The notes under the pieces were generated by a model. It saw nothing but the letters and a program-made list of their open reading frames with translations. It had not been told where the DNA came from and did not search any database. Position numbers and translations under genes: made by a program. A stretch of 64,000 nt of DNA from Vibrio mimicus CAIM 602 (lineage in GTDB: Bacteria > Pseudomonadota > Gammaproteobacteria > Enterobacterales > Vibrionaceae), in the NCBI RefSeq assembly GCF_000338875.1, contig NZ_AOMO01000088.1, forward strand, positions 1 through 64,000. Reading direction: 5' to 3'. Below, in pieces: positions 8,601-17,846 of the stretch. Numbering within the stretch: position 1 is the stretch's first letter; the number at the start of each line of letters is the position of its first letter.

Positions 8601-9125
8601 TTAAAAGAAGCTTTCAGCGACAGTCAGTATGTCACCGGGCTGAAGTTTACTGAGCAAAGTGGCTTTGACCGGCTTGGCTTCCGGATCATCGCTGCTGGAG
8701 ATAAACAAATTGGTTTTGGAGGCACGTTCGGTGAACCCGCCTGCAATCGTTATCGCCTTATTGACCGTTAATCCGGGATGATAAGGATAACTCCCCGGCT
8801 TCATCACTTGGCCATTTACAAAGAAAGGACGGTATTCAAGGATTGAAACTGACACGTTTGGATTGATCAAATAACCATCCAACAAACCATCGTGAATGGA
8901 GATTTTCACTTCTTCCAAAGTTTTTCCTTTCAGGCGAATTCGACCAAGAAAGGGGTAGTCAATCACACCGTTGTCGCTCACCCGAGTTTCAAAAGAAAGC
9001 TCTGGTTCGTCATAGACTTGGATACGAATTTGATCGCCGACACCAAGTCGATAAAAATCATCGTTAGCGAAAGCCAAAGAAGGCAATAGCAATAGGCATA
9101 ACAAAAAAGAGAACAAGTATTTCAT
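8601..9125 (-). CDS. vpsN: VpsN, periplasmic polysaccharide export protein (short Wza-like)
   Basis: A 174-residue protein with a signal peptide (about residues 1-20, ending SLAFA) followed by the poly_export domain (GVGDQIRIQVYDEPELS) and one SLBB-like domain (FFVNGQVMKPGSYPY). It is less than half the size of E. coli Wza and lacks Wza's outer-membrane helix and lipobox cysteine, so outer-membrane passage presumably depends on the neighbouring barrel VpsM. It lies 12 bases upstream of vpsO and 6 bases after vpsM. Confidence 0.9.
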   Translation of the reverse strand: MKYLFSFLLCLLLLPSLAFANDDFYRLGVGDQIRIQVYDEPELSFETRVSDNGVIDYPFLGRIRLKGKTLEEVKISIHDGLLDGYLINPNVSVSILEYRPFFVNGQVMKPGSYPYHPGLTVNKAITIAGGFTERASKTNLFISSSDDPEAKPVKATLLSKLQPGDILTVAESFF

Positions 9126-9131
9126 AGCGGT

Positions 9132-10328
9132 TTACATCACACCCTGAATGGTCAGGTAATACACATTTTGACTATAACTGAGTGAATCGAGATTGGAGTC
9201 TTTCTTTTCATGACCAACCCCCACCTCTAAGGTTAACCATCGACGCAGGTCATAACTGGCACGCAAACTTGCATTAGTCGTATCATCTTCGCGATTCGAT
9301 GCGGTGTAATCTTCACTCAAACGCGTTAATACCGCTTCCGTTGCCCACTTCGCATTCCAGTTATGGGACCAATTGACTTGATAGGTTGCCGCATCAATCG
9401 CATCGCCATCACCATCAGAGTCGGTTGAACGTCGGTTTGTCACCAACTGCAATGCTGAATAAGTCCGGATTAGGTAAGTCACATCGACATCCCATGATAT
9501 TGAGTCAAAGTCCTTGCGGCTTGGTGCATCAAAGTCTTTCTGTTGATAGCCCAATTTCACATTACCCTGTAATTTACCCGTGGCATCCCAAGAAGTACCA
9601 AGGTAAGCAAAGTAATGATCGTTATCTTTGGTGCTTGAACCTGTTGCAATGAGATCATAGCGACGCGAATTGGCGATCACCTGCGCGATAAATGAAGTAC
9701 GCGGTAAGGCTCGATAATAAAACGTTGAGTTAAAACGCAGTTCATCCCAATCCTGATATTGAGTGATATTACGGTTGTTTTGGTAGGTAAAATCCTGCCA
9801 GCCTATGTTCGTTTCGATACGACCAATCGCTTCGGTCGAACCGAAACCATAACCGAAGTTAAGGCTGTGGCTATCGTATTCGTTATAACCCAACCCAAGG
9901 GTTGTATCATTATCGCCACGCCCTTCATGCGCCAACGCTAAGTTGTATTTCAGAGCTAAGCGATGACGTGAGTTCAATTCCCATGCACTAGAGAGATCGA
10001 GAAAATGATCCGTAAAGTTATCTTGCTGGGAACTGAAGTAAGTTCCATTGCGTAGACGATAGCCTAATTCGGTCTTGTTACCCTGTGGCTCAAAAACCAA
10101 GCCAACTCCCGGTTCAATAATCGAAAATACCGAACTGTCTAATTGCTGGTTAGCTTTCGCGATGTTGTCGTTATACCCTGTTGAAAGATTGAGAAAAGGT
10201 ACAATAGCGATGCCAGATTCGGTCTTAATCGGGTTTGGCGTAGGCTCTGCGACACCATACGGCGCATAAATCGCCGCCAGCGTAACCAAGCTGACGGAAA
10301 AAAGAGAAGTCACTTTCATCGGTTCCAT
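9132..10328 (-). CDS. vpsM: VpsM, outer-membrane beta-barrel of the VPS export machinery
   Basis: A 398-residue exported protein (signal peptide to about residue 27, ...PYGVAEP) made of alternating amphipathic strands with many aromatic residues and ending in a beta-signal-like YYLTIQGVM. It resembles the outer-membrane beta-barrel_2-type proteins found in exopolysaccharide loci with short Wza-like partners. It probably forms the outer-membrane pore for VPS. A second in-frame ATG at 10319 is an equally possible start. It is second in the vpsL-Q operon. Confidence 0.88.
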   Translation of the reverse strand: MEPMKVTSLFSVSLVTLAAIYAPYGVAEPTPNPIKTESGIAIVPFLNLSTGYNDNIAKANQQLDSSVFSIIEPGVGLVFEPQGNKTELGYRLRNGTYFSSQQDNFTDHFLDLSSAWELNSRHRLALKYNLALAHEGRGDNDTTLGLGYNEYDSHSLNFGYGFGSTEAIGRIETNIGWQDFTYQNNRNITQYQDWDELRFNSTFYYRALPRTSFIAQVIANSRRYDLIATGSSTKDNDHYFAYLGTSWDATGKLQGNVKLGYQQKDFDAPSRKDFDSISWDVDVTYLIRTYSALQLVTNRRSTDSDGDGDAIDAATYQVNWSHNWNAKWATEAVLTRLSEDYTASNREDDTTNASLRASYDLRRWLTLEVGVGHEKKDSNLDSLSYSQNVYYLTIQGVM

Positions 10329-10397
10329 TTATCTGCACTTACTCAAATTGATATTCACTCAAGAGTAGCACTCCCCTCTAAATGGGAGCGCCCTGAA

Positions 10398-11792
10398 CTA
10401 ATAGACGTTCTTTCCAACAAAACCTTTGAAGATGGTGAGAAAAACGATTTTGATATCGAACCACAATGACCAGCGATGGATGTAGTCAAGATCAAACTGT
10501 ACCCGTTTCTCCATCTTATCGACGGTATCAGTTTCACCACGCCAACCATTGATTTGTGCCCACCCGGTAATACCGGGTTTGACTTTATGACGCAGCATGT
10601 AGCGGTTAACGATGGTTCGATATTGCTCGTTATGTGCCACCGCATGAGGTCTTGGACCAACAATGGACATAGTGCCTTGCAGCACATTGAAAAACTGAGG
10701 TAACTCATCCAATGAAGTGCGGCGGATAAAAGCCCCAAATCGAGTCACTCGAGGATCACCTTTGGTTGCTTGTTTCACTTTGCTGCCATTATCCATCACT
10801 CGCATGCTGCGAAATTTCCAGACTTGAATTGGTTTACCATCCAATCCATAGCGATTCTGTTTAAAAATGATCGGCCCCGGGGAACTGAGTTTGACCCCAA
10901 GCGCAATCGCCAATAACACTGGACTAATGAGAAGTAGAATAATGCTGCTCAGCACAAGATCCTCAAATCGTTTAACCCAGTTCAGCAGTCCATTGAATGG
11001 GGTATCAAAGATACTGAAAGCGTTCACATCACCAATCGTGTACCAACGTGAGTGCAATAAATTAAAAGTAAAAAAGTCAGGCACTATGTAGGTATTGACG
11101 GTACTGTCAGAAAAGGCATCTAGGATTTGATTGATGCGACGCTGCGCCTGCATAGGCAGTGCGATATACACATTCTGCACTTGCCCTGTTTTCGCTAAGC
11201 TTAACGCATCATTAATTGTGCCAAGGACGGGAGCTCCATCGTCTAAGCGTGAAGGTGCACGATCATCGTAGAAACCTTGCATTACAATTCCTAATTCAGG
11301 GTTATGAATGAGGTTTGCCGATAACTCTTGACCTTGCGCCGTCATACCGATAATGACCGCTTTTCGAGTATGTAATCCATTTTTGTGCATATAGTGAATG
11401 GTTGCGAAAGCAAGTACTCGCCAACCAATCAGAGCAACAAAAACGCCTGTAAACCAGCTCCCCATCACAAGCCGAGAAAACTCAATTCCAGTTTTTGAAA
11501 AATAGCCTAATAAGGTCAAACAGGCGATGGTCGCCGTCCAACAGAATGCAGTATGCATAGATAACGAACGCAGCTTTGCCGTTCGCCAGCCACTATAAAT
11601 ATCTAAACTTTCAGCAATATAGGAATAAAAAATCACACCAAGCAATGCAACGGAAATATATGCCATAGTGACAACATTCTGATTAACTTTAATCGCCGCA
11701 TACATGATGACCAATATGAAAAAGCTATCAATTAATCGGTAGAAAAACTTACCTTGATAGTTAGTAATACGTATCCTGCCTTTTTCCTTCAT
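10398..11792 (-). CDS. vpsL: VpsL, initiating sugar-phosphate transferase (polyprenyl-phosphate)
   Basis: VpsL transfers the first sugar-phosphate to undecaprenyl phosphate, starting the VPS repeat unit. The 464-residue protein has four N-terminal membrane helices, a nucleotide-sugar-binding-like middle domain (AVIIGMTAQGQELS), a further helix and the C-terminal bacterial sugar transferase domain (KFRSM, LDELPQFFNVL, SIVGPRP). I start at ATG 11792 (CAGGAG 8-13 bases upstream); an upstream in-frame extension to 11828 lacks support. It is first in the vps-II operon, whose V. cholerae homologue is activated by VpsR and VpsT with c-di-GMP. Confidence 0.95.
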   Translation of the reverse strand: MKEKGRIRITNYQGKFFYRLIDSFFILVIMYAAIKVNQNVVTMAYISVALLGVIFYSYIAESLDIYSGWRTAKLRSLSMHTAFCWTATIACLTLLGYFSKTGIEFSRLVMGSWFTGVFVALIGWRVLAFATIHYMHKNGLHTRKAVIIGMTAQGQELSANLIHNPELGIVMQGFYDDRAPSRLDDGAPVLGTINDALSLAKTGQVQNVYIALPMQAQRRINQILDAFSDSTVNTYIVPDFFTFNLLHSRWYTIGDVNAFSIFDTPFNGLLNWVKRFEDLVLSSIILLLISPVLLAIALGVKLSSPGPIIFKQNRYGLDGKPIQVWKFRSMRVMDNGSKVKQATKGDPRVTRFGAFIRRTSLDELPQFFNVLQGTMSIVGPRPHAVAHNEQYRTIVNRYMLRHKVKPGITGWAQINGWRGETDTVDKMEKRVQFDLDYIHRWSLWFDIKIVFLTIFKGFVGKNVY

Positions 11793-12248
11793 GACTACAT
11801 GCTCCTGACCAACGCAAGCTTTTCTCAAAGAGTAATTTTAATGTATGAATTATTTTTTAAATCCTACATCTTTATCAATAGATAAACCTGCGTCAATTGT
11901 AAGACTTACAAAAAATAAAAACCGTCTGGATAAAAACGGTTTAATATATACACCACTCACAATTCATACATCAAAACTCAATACAATCAATCAATTAAGG
12001 CAACAAGCAAAAACCAAACAAAACTTTAGTTAACTATGTTAAATATATAAATAAACCTAAAGTTTATCTTCACGAAAATTAAAAGACTAAAAAATCATGA
12101 GGTGAAATAAAACAAATGTTCATTTTTAAATTTGAACACTAATTATTGTTTTTGCGAAACAATAGTGAGTCAAATATGAGAACAAATAGAAAACTTATTA
12201 ATTCAAAAATCACTTTGCTATCACCTTGGATTAGAATCACTCAAAATA
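11793..12248. promoter_or_regulatory. Divergent regulatory region between vpsL and the rbm genes
   Basis: A 456-base AT-rich gap with no convincing gene. It must hold the vpsL promoter; in V. cholerae this region binds VpsR, VpsT and H-NS. By eye I cannot place those sites reliably. It contains a terminator-like hairpin on the vpsL strand (11919-11942) and a smaller inverted repeat ATTGTTT/AAACAAT at 12145-12163. Confidence 0.6.
11911..11942 (-). terminator. Terminator-like hairpin upstream of vpsL
   Basis: On the minus strand AAACCGT (11942-11936) pairs with ACGGTTT (11925-11919) across a 10-base loop and runs straight into TTTATTTTT. It lies about 130 bases before the vpsL start codon, so it would either shield the promoter from upstream transcripts or act as an attenuator if transcription starts above it. 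Confidence 0.45.
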
Positions 12249-12869
12249 ATGAAGTGGATACCATCCATTATGAAACAAGTTCTATTAATAACCTTAATCA
12301 GTCTGTTCTCAGGTCACTACGCTTTAGCTGAAACTGAATTAAACACTTCAAATCCGCTCGACAGTGCCGTGTGTTCTAACGACACAGAGCTAAATGGCTA
12401 TTTAAATCAATCGACAGATTTGGTTGGGACAGTATCGATTTTGATGTCAACCTGTCCTGAGAAGTCGTTGCAGATTGCTTCACTAGCAACAAATTTAAAT
12501 CCACAGCTTGCTCGAGAAATCTATACCGTACTATTTCAGAATGTTCCTGCCGAGCAGCTAGTACAGCGAGCAGTAGACGCGGTGAGAAGTGTAGAGCAAG
12601 AACAGCGTGCAGATGTTGTTCAAGCCGCAATTGAAAACGCACCACAAGATCTTGCACAGGCAATTGTTGATGCAATTGCGGACGCTGGACTCATGGATCC
12701 AACTGAAATCATTATTGCCGCGATCGCCGGTGGTGCAGATCCTGGCTCTATTACTGAGCCTTCTGCTGCAGGTATTGCCACACCACCGCCTGTTGCGCTT
12801 GCTCCGGGAAACACCAATACCTTTGGTACTGGAAATGGCAACAATGGCGGCACCGCTTCGCCTAACTGA
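12249..12869 (+). CDS. Small secreted protein of the rbm region, function unknown
   Basis: A 206-residue protein with a signal peptide (hydrophobic core VLLITLISLFSG, cleavage likely after HYALA). The middle, about residues 75-150, is helical and very rich in alanine and valine; the last 45 residues are low-complexity, with proline/alanine, then glycine/asparagine (GTGNGNNGG). I know no family. It is the first gene divergent from vpsL; in V. cholerae the genes here are called rbmD, rbmE and rbmF, and this is probably rbmF, but I am not sure of the lettering. ATG 12270 is an alternative start. A matrix or cell-surface role is inference from location. Confidence 0.7.
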   Translation: MKWIPSIMKQVLLITLISLFSGHYALAETELNTSNPLDSAVCSNDTELNGYLNQSTDLVGTVSILMSTCPEKSLQIASLATNLNPQLAREIYTVLFQNVPAEQLVQRAVDAVRSVEQEQRADVVQAAIENAPQDLAQAIVDAIADAGLMDPTEIIIAAIAGGADPGSITEPSAAGIATPPPVALAPGNTNTFGTGNGNNGGTASPN

Positions 12870-12926
12870 TCGTAACTCTTTATATCCAAACTATTTGAAG
12901 TGGCAGACAGGATATCGCTAGATCCC

Positions 12927-12957
12927 CCAAACATAGCGTCAATGCGCTATTGTTTGG
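12927..12957 (+). terminator. Hairpin between the small secreted gene and the ligase-like gene
   Basis: CCAAACATAGCG (12927-12938) pairs with CGCTATTGTTTGG (12945-12957) with one bulged base. No T run follows, so it may only slow polymerase or stabilise the upstream mRNA. Confidence 0.4.
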
Positions 12958-13037
12958 AGCATAGTCATCTCTATGTAACCTATAACTCTGCTTCTACGAT
13001 TAAGATGGGTAAACCGCTATTTTGAGCAGACTCACTT

Positions 13038-14357
13038 ATGCTTTTGTTCCACAAGCCTCTTCTCCTTGCCTTCTTATTGTTTGTTTTCTGGCTACCGATC
13101 CCACTTGGTAGTAATAGACCTTGGGCATGGTCACTTAATGAAATTTTCGGTGCTTGTTTGCTGATTGCTTGTTTATTCACCATCCCAGCAATTCAGTGGA
13201 AACAAGCAATCAAACGCGCACAACTCATCCTCATTCCTGTTGCATTCTTTACTCTATGGTCATGGATACAAAGTTGGCAAAGTTTAGCTCTGTCACCCGA
13301 TTCTGGGCTGGTTTTTATTTCCACCATCAAGTCGCTGCACTACTTACAGGTTTGCTTGATAGCCGCGTTGTTGATAGATACCCCTCAGAAGCTAAAGATG
13401 TTGGCAACAACGATGATTGCCAGTGGTGTTTGCCAAGCTTTTTATGCAGGAGTGGTATTACTGCTCGAACTCCACACTTCCCCTGTTTTTTCGCTTCCTT
13501 TAAACCAACGGGCGTCGGGCAGTTTTGTTTACCACAATCATTTAGCAAATTTTCTCATGCTCAATCTCTGCCTTGGATTTGGCCTATTGATTGCTCAGCT
13601 AAGCCACCAAAATCAATCAGGTTGGAAAAACACATTCAAGAATTTGCTAACTATTACACTTTCCGATAAAGCCTTTATCCGTCTCGGACTCGTGATTATG
13701 GTAATCGCACTCGTGCTAACTCGTTCAAGAATGGGAAACATGGCATTTTTTGTCGCACTGAGTGTAGGGTGTGTCCTGTTATTACTGTTTTATCGACACA
13801 AGCCCAAAAGCATCTACATACTCATTGTTAGCTTGTTTATTGTTGATGCCTTCGTGGTCAGTAACTGGTTTGGTTTAGATAAAGTCCGCCAACGTTTAGC
13901 AGAAACCAGTTTACAAAGTGAGTCTCGCGATGACGTGGTTCATGACGCTATACAAGCCATTCAAGAACGCCCATTTACAGGATTTGGTAATGGTACTTTC
14001 TACTCCACATTTCCATCTTATAACCAAGGTAAAATCGCTTTATTTTACGATCATGCACACAATGATTACGTGCAATTTACCCTTGAATCCGGTCTTGTAG
14101 CCATCTGTTTATTGGGGATTATGGTTCTATTCTGTGCTTGGCGATCTTTACAGGCTTTTCGCCATCGAAGTAATGCGACCATGCGTGGTATTGGTTTAGG
14201 AAGCTTGATGGCGATCATTGGTATGCTGATGCATATGAGTGTCGACTTCCCATTACAAGCGCCTGCAACAACGCTCTACTTTCTTTTTTGTTTGTTAATG
14301 GCGAATTGGAGCATGACCCTGCCGACACCCAAACGCCGACCAGCACGTGTGACTTAA
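13038..14357 (+). CDS. rbmD: O-antigen ligase/polymerase-like membrane protein (Wzy_C family)
   Basis: A 439-residue inner-membrane protein with about ten hydrophobic segments. The Wzy_C pattern is present: an arginine-bearing LTRSRMGN motif near residue 230, then a large periplasmic loop with RPFTGFGNGTFYSTF and the HAHNDYVQ motif (about residue 342) typical of WaaL/Wzy-type and PglL-type enzymes. Such proteins join a lipid-linked glycan to an acceptor or polymerise it. Its place among the matrix genes suggests action on VPS or on a matrix glycoprotein; that is inference. The name rbmD follows my recollection of the V. cholerae cluster and could be rbmE. Confidence 0.7.
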   Translation: MLLFHKPLLLAFLLFVFWLPIPLGSNRPWAWSLNEIFGACLLIACLFTIPAIQWKQAIKRAQLILIPVAFFTLWSWIQSWQSLALSPDSGLVFISTIKSLHYLQVCLIAALLIDTPQKLKMLATTMIASGVCQAFYAGVVLLLELHTSPVFSLPLNQRASGSFVYHNHLANFLMLNLCLGFGLLIAQLSHQNQSGWKNTFKNLLTITLSDKAFIRLGLVIMVIALVLTRSRMGNMAFFVALSVGCVLLLLFYRHKPKSIYILIVSLFIVDAFVVSNWFGLDKVRQRLAETSLQSESRDDVVHDAIQAIQERPFTGFGNGTFYSTFPSYNQGKIALFYDHAHNDYVQFTLESGLVAICLLGIMVLFCAWRSLQAFRHRSNATMRGIGLGSLMAIIGMLMHMSVDFPLQAPATTLYFLFCLLMANWSMTLPTPKRRPARVT

Positions 14358-14572
14358 TAAGGCAGAAATCAAACAAGGGGGGAACCTTCTCCCTTTTCAT
14401 TCCAATAATTATCAAAATCACCAAGGTCGTGCTGCCCACTCTCCATTGAAATAACGTTTGTTTTTTTACAGATAAATCCATCGGCAAAGTTAGTGATGTT
14501 TTGTGTTATCAAGCCATTGGTACACCCAGCGTAGTCCGCTCTTCCCCGATAAACTAGACGCCATCTTCGTAT

Positions 14573-14597
14573 AAAAAAATACCCCGAACACTCGGGG
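14573..14597 (-). terminator. Rho-independent terminator of rbmC
   Basis: On the minus strand CCCCGA/TCGGGG (14597-14592 with 14587-14582) with a 4-base loop, followed by TATTTTTTT. The remaining part of the 296-base gap after the ligase-like gene shows nothing else I can support. Confidence 0.8.
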
Positions 14598-14653
14598 CAT
14601 TTTGGTTTATCAATTTATCGTACAGAGAAAACTAACGTACTGAACAGACTAAG

Positions 14654-17527
14654 TTAATAAACAAATTGGAAGCCTTCGACTAACCAACCACCAGTCCAGA
14701 CATTGATCTGTTTGATACGCTTACCTTGAGGCACAGTGTAAGTTTCTACTTTCTTATTGCTAGCATAGTTAGTAGAGCCTAACAGTACGGTTGAACCATT
14801 TTTCATATTGAACTTAATGGCTACTACGTGATAACCGCCCCAATTATAAAGACCAGAGGTCACTTCCACAGATTGAAGTTGATCCAATGCAATAGGTGCT
14901 CTTAATACACCACCATTAGTGCCCTCTACCGGGCCACCAACCAGATTGTTGGTTGTAGTACCAATGGCATCGATCGCGAATCCAGAACGGAGGAACATCT
15001 GATTATCAGCCGTTACAACACGTTGATATTGCTGTGTATTTGAATAACCGAAGATCGGAGACTCTCCACCGACAGCGTTACGCAAAGTGCTTGAACGGTA
15101 AGTATTGTGGCTTAACCAGCTAGGCTCTGCGTAAGTTGGAATTATCCCACTTTGACTAATGTTAGTGAGATGGAACGCATGCTGATTCCAAATACGTGTT
15201 GCGTTTTTCCAAGGTTTTGCACTATCTGCTGACTGGTAGACATAAACACCATGGTTAATCGAATATTGGCGATCAAAATCGTTCGATGCCACAATCAGTT
15301 CTGCGTTGTTATCACCTTCCAGATCAACAACAACCGGATATTCCCACAATGTCGCGGTTGAATGTGCTAAGGAAGCACGTTCTTTACCTGTCTTACCATC
15401 CAACACTCGTACACGAGCATGATCTTGAACGAGCACTTCATCGATACCATCACCATCAAAGTCATAGGCTGATACACCGATTTTGCCACTACCTGTATCA
15501 TCGTTAGCTACCGACCAAACGCGCTCACCTTTGCTGTTATACATATCAACAGCAGCATAACCCGCGTACACGATACCTTTCACATCCAGATCATTGGTAC
15601 CATTTTGTGTTGCTAGCTCAAACTGAACACCATCTAATAACCAACCTGCAGTCCATGCTTTAATACCTTTAATGCGGCTATCTGTAGGTACGTTAAAACG
15701 TTCAGTTTGTTTTGAGTAGGCGTAGTTTTTAGACCCCATGGAAATCACACTACCATTACTCATTCTAAAATCGAGTGCGAGCAAGTGATAACCGCCCCAG
15801 TAATACTTACCCCAAGTAAGATCAATCGCTTTGATATCTTTGACATTCACAGGCGTATTGAGATGACCTCCTGTGCCACCAACTAACGTTGAAGTCGAAG
15901 AACCAATCGCATCGATCGCATAACCAGAACGCACATAGACTTTACCATCCACCGCTAAATCGATTGAGGTCGGCTTGTTATTGGGCTGATAGCCATAAAC
16001 TTTTGAGAACTCACTGGTTTCAACTGCTTTAGCTTTACCAAGGAAATTCGCTATCGCTTGTACACCACCGCCAGGGTTCGCAGTATTGTTAATTTCCCAT
16101 TTGATGCTGCCATCGTGTTCTAGCACTGCGAAACGCGAATTCTCGCCAGTGGCAAACGTAGCAGGCACAGAGGCAACGATTTCAGGTTCTGCATCATTAT
16201 CTAAATTCACGAGAGAAGAGAACCAAACCGCATCATTTGCTTGATATTGCCAATTGATAGCACCGTTATTCTGGAACAGCGTGCCACCAGAAAAGACTTC
16301 TTGTTGCTGATCGCCATCCACATCAACGTTGATCGATGATGGTGCCCAAGCATGATTAAATACCAAGCCAGTCTGATAGTTATATACACCGTCTGCCGCG
16401 AGGATCTCAATGCTGCCATCATTGTCTAGATCAGCCAAAGTGATATCGCCGACAATTCGCCAGCCACTCTCGGTGGTTGGGATTTGTTTTTTGATATTGC
16501 CTTGATTGTCCAAAATAGTAATGAATTGGTCACGATTATTAGCAGTGACGATTTCAACAATCCCATCACCATCCAAATCACCGATTGCTGGCGAATAACG
16601 CGCATCTGCAATGATGCCACCGTTGGCGTAATTCCAGAGTTCAGAGCCATCAATACCACTTAAAGCACGCACTAAACCGCCATTCGCGTACTTGTTCCCT
16701 TCAAACGTCACGACAACGAGATCAGCAACATCTTTCTCATCGATTTTACCGTCGCCATTATCGTCATTCAGTTGCGCCACAACTGGCGTCACCATGACTT
16801 GATTTGAGTTAGCTAAGAATGTGCTACCCTGCCAAGACCATTTGAGTTTCATGTTCAGGGCTGAACTATCCCCCTCATAAGGTACAACACGCATTGAACG
16901 TGGTTTAGAAAAGTCGAGAACTTCGCCGTTGTATGCCGTTACTGCACGCAATTGTTCATTTTTGGTTTGTCCCCCAAATACGGCAAGACGGTTGTATGAG
17001 AGGTTATCCCAATCACTAAGCATCACACCGAGACCCTGTGGCGCTTCAATATCAACTTCATGCCCGTAAATGTAAGCAGGCAGTGAATAACCCGAACGCT
17101 CACCTTCTTTCAAACAGAATCGTTCACCTGTTTGGCGGCTTACAATACAGGCTTCTGGATAGACTTCAGAAGCAAGCACACGCATTGAGCGCGGTTTGGA
17201 AAAATCTAAATAAGCGCCATTGTAGGCTTTCACATTCTTAAGATCTTCATTTCCGGTATAGCTGCTAAATACGGCGAGACGATTATAAGAAAGATTATCC
17301 CAATCACTGAGCATGACAGAGATGCCGCTAGGTGCTTGCACATCCACAGGATGAGCATAAATCCAATTAGGCAGTGAGTAACCAGAGCGCTCTCCCGCCT
17401 TTAAACAATATTTTTCGCCATTAAGACGACTGATAATACACCCTTCAGCATCATTGATCGTGGCGTGAGCAACTGTACCACTTAACGACAATAGGCCGAC
17501 AGCCAGAGCAATATAATGAGATGTCAT
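14654..17527 (-). CDS. rbmC: RbmC, secreted biofilm matrix adhesin
   Basis: RbmC is exported and binds VPS and host or surface glycans, anchoring the biofilm. The 957-residue protein has a signal peptide, two tandem beta/gamma-crystallin-like repeats (about 30-110 and 125-215; LSDWDNLSYNRLAVF occurs in both), an FG-GAP beta-propeller with several Ca-binding loops (such as DLDGDGIVEIV) interrupted by a first beta-prism domain (about 520-650), and a second beta-prism at the C-terminus (about 840-957). This is the RbmC rather than Bap1 layout (two prisms and N-terminal repeats). It is followed by its own terminator. Confidence 0.95.
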   Translation of the reverse strand: MTSHYIALAVGLLSLSGTVAHATINDAEGCIISRLNGEKYCLKAGERSGYSLPNWIYAHPVDVQAPSGISVMLSDWDNLSYNRLAVFSSYTGNEDLKNVKAYNGAYLDFSKPRSMRVLASEVYPEACIVSRQTGERFCLKEGERSGYSLPAYIYGHEVDIEAPQGLGVMLSDWDNLSYNRLAVFGGQTKNEQLRAVTAYNGEVLDFSKPRSMRVVPYEGDSSALNMKLKWSWQGSTFLANSNQVMVTPVVAQLNDDNGDGKIDEKDVADLVVVTFEGNKYANGGLVRALSGIDGSELWNYANGGIIADARYSPAIGDLDGDGIVEIVTANNRDQFITILDNQGNIKKQIPTTESGWRIVGDITLADLDNDGSIEILAADGVYNYQTGLVFNHAWAPSSINVDVDGDQQQEVFSGGTLFQNNGAINWQYQANDAVWFSSLVNLDNDAEPEIVASVPATFATGENSRFAVLEHDGSIKWEINNTANPGGGVQAIANFLGKAKAVETSEFSKVYGYQPNNKPTSIDLAVDGKVYVRSGYAIDAIGSSTSTLVGGTGGHLNTPVNVKDIKAIDLTWGKYYWGGYHLLALDFRMSNGSVISMGSKNYAYSKQTERFNVPTDSRIKGIKAWTAGWLLDGVQFELATQNGTNDLDVKGIVYAGYAAVDMYNSKGERVWSVANDDTGSGKIGVSAYDFDGDGIDEVLVQDHARVRVLDGKTGKERASLAHSTATLWEYPVVVDLEGDNNAELIVASNDFDRQYSINHGVYVYQSADSAKPWKNATRIWNQHAFHLTNISQSGIIPTYAEPSWLSHNTYRSSTLRNAVGGESPIFGYSNTQQYQRVVTADNQMFLRSGFAIDAIGTTTNNLVGGPVEGTNGGVLRAPIALDQLQSVEVTSGLYNWGGYHVVAIKFNMKNGSTVLLGSTNYASNKKVETYTVPQGKRIKQINVWTGGWLVEGFQFVY

Positions 17528-17846
17528 TTGGAAGACTCCCTCTACGTAGTGTTAATGCATACGACATTATTCAGACACATAAAGATATGCATCTGGTTGA
17601 TTTGTTTTATTAATTATTATTTGAGACCTAGAAACTGGTATAAATTGGATTGTAAATAACAACCTGACGGAATTATCAATACGCACATTAAGTAATTCAA
17701 TACGTCAAGCCTATTTGACCGCCTCAGTAATGAGACATCTCAAAGTTGAGAAGAAAAGAGGTTCGTTGAAGATATTTCTATTTTCATCAGAGTCTAAGGT
17801 ATTGTGCTAATATACATTCAATATCAGAAAACCTGAGGATAATGCC
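17528..17846. promoter_or_regulatory. Divergent promoter region between rbmC and rbmB
   Basis: A 319-base AT-rich gap with no gene. It should carry both divergent promoters. I see only small palindromes such as CTCAAAGTTGAG near 17738 and no operator I can assign. Confidence 0.5.

Noticed and set aside
8601..9125. VpsN as a truncated Wza pseudogene
   Set aside because: Short Wza-like proteins paired with a separate barrel are normal in this type of locus, and the frame is intact.
11793..12248. JUMPstart/ops element for RfaH control of the vps operon
   Set aside because: No GGCGGTAG-type core was seen on either strand here or upstream of vpsA.
14215..14487. Possible 90-residue gene on the minus strand after the ligase-like gene
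   Set aside because: It overlaps the conserved end of the ligase-like gene and shows no family features; probably spurious although it may have been annotated in older genomes.
17528..17846. Possible c-di-GMP riboswitch in the rbmC/rbmB gap
   Set aside because: I looked for the GEMM-I core motifs and did not find them on either strand.
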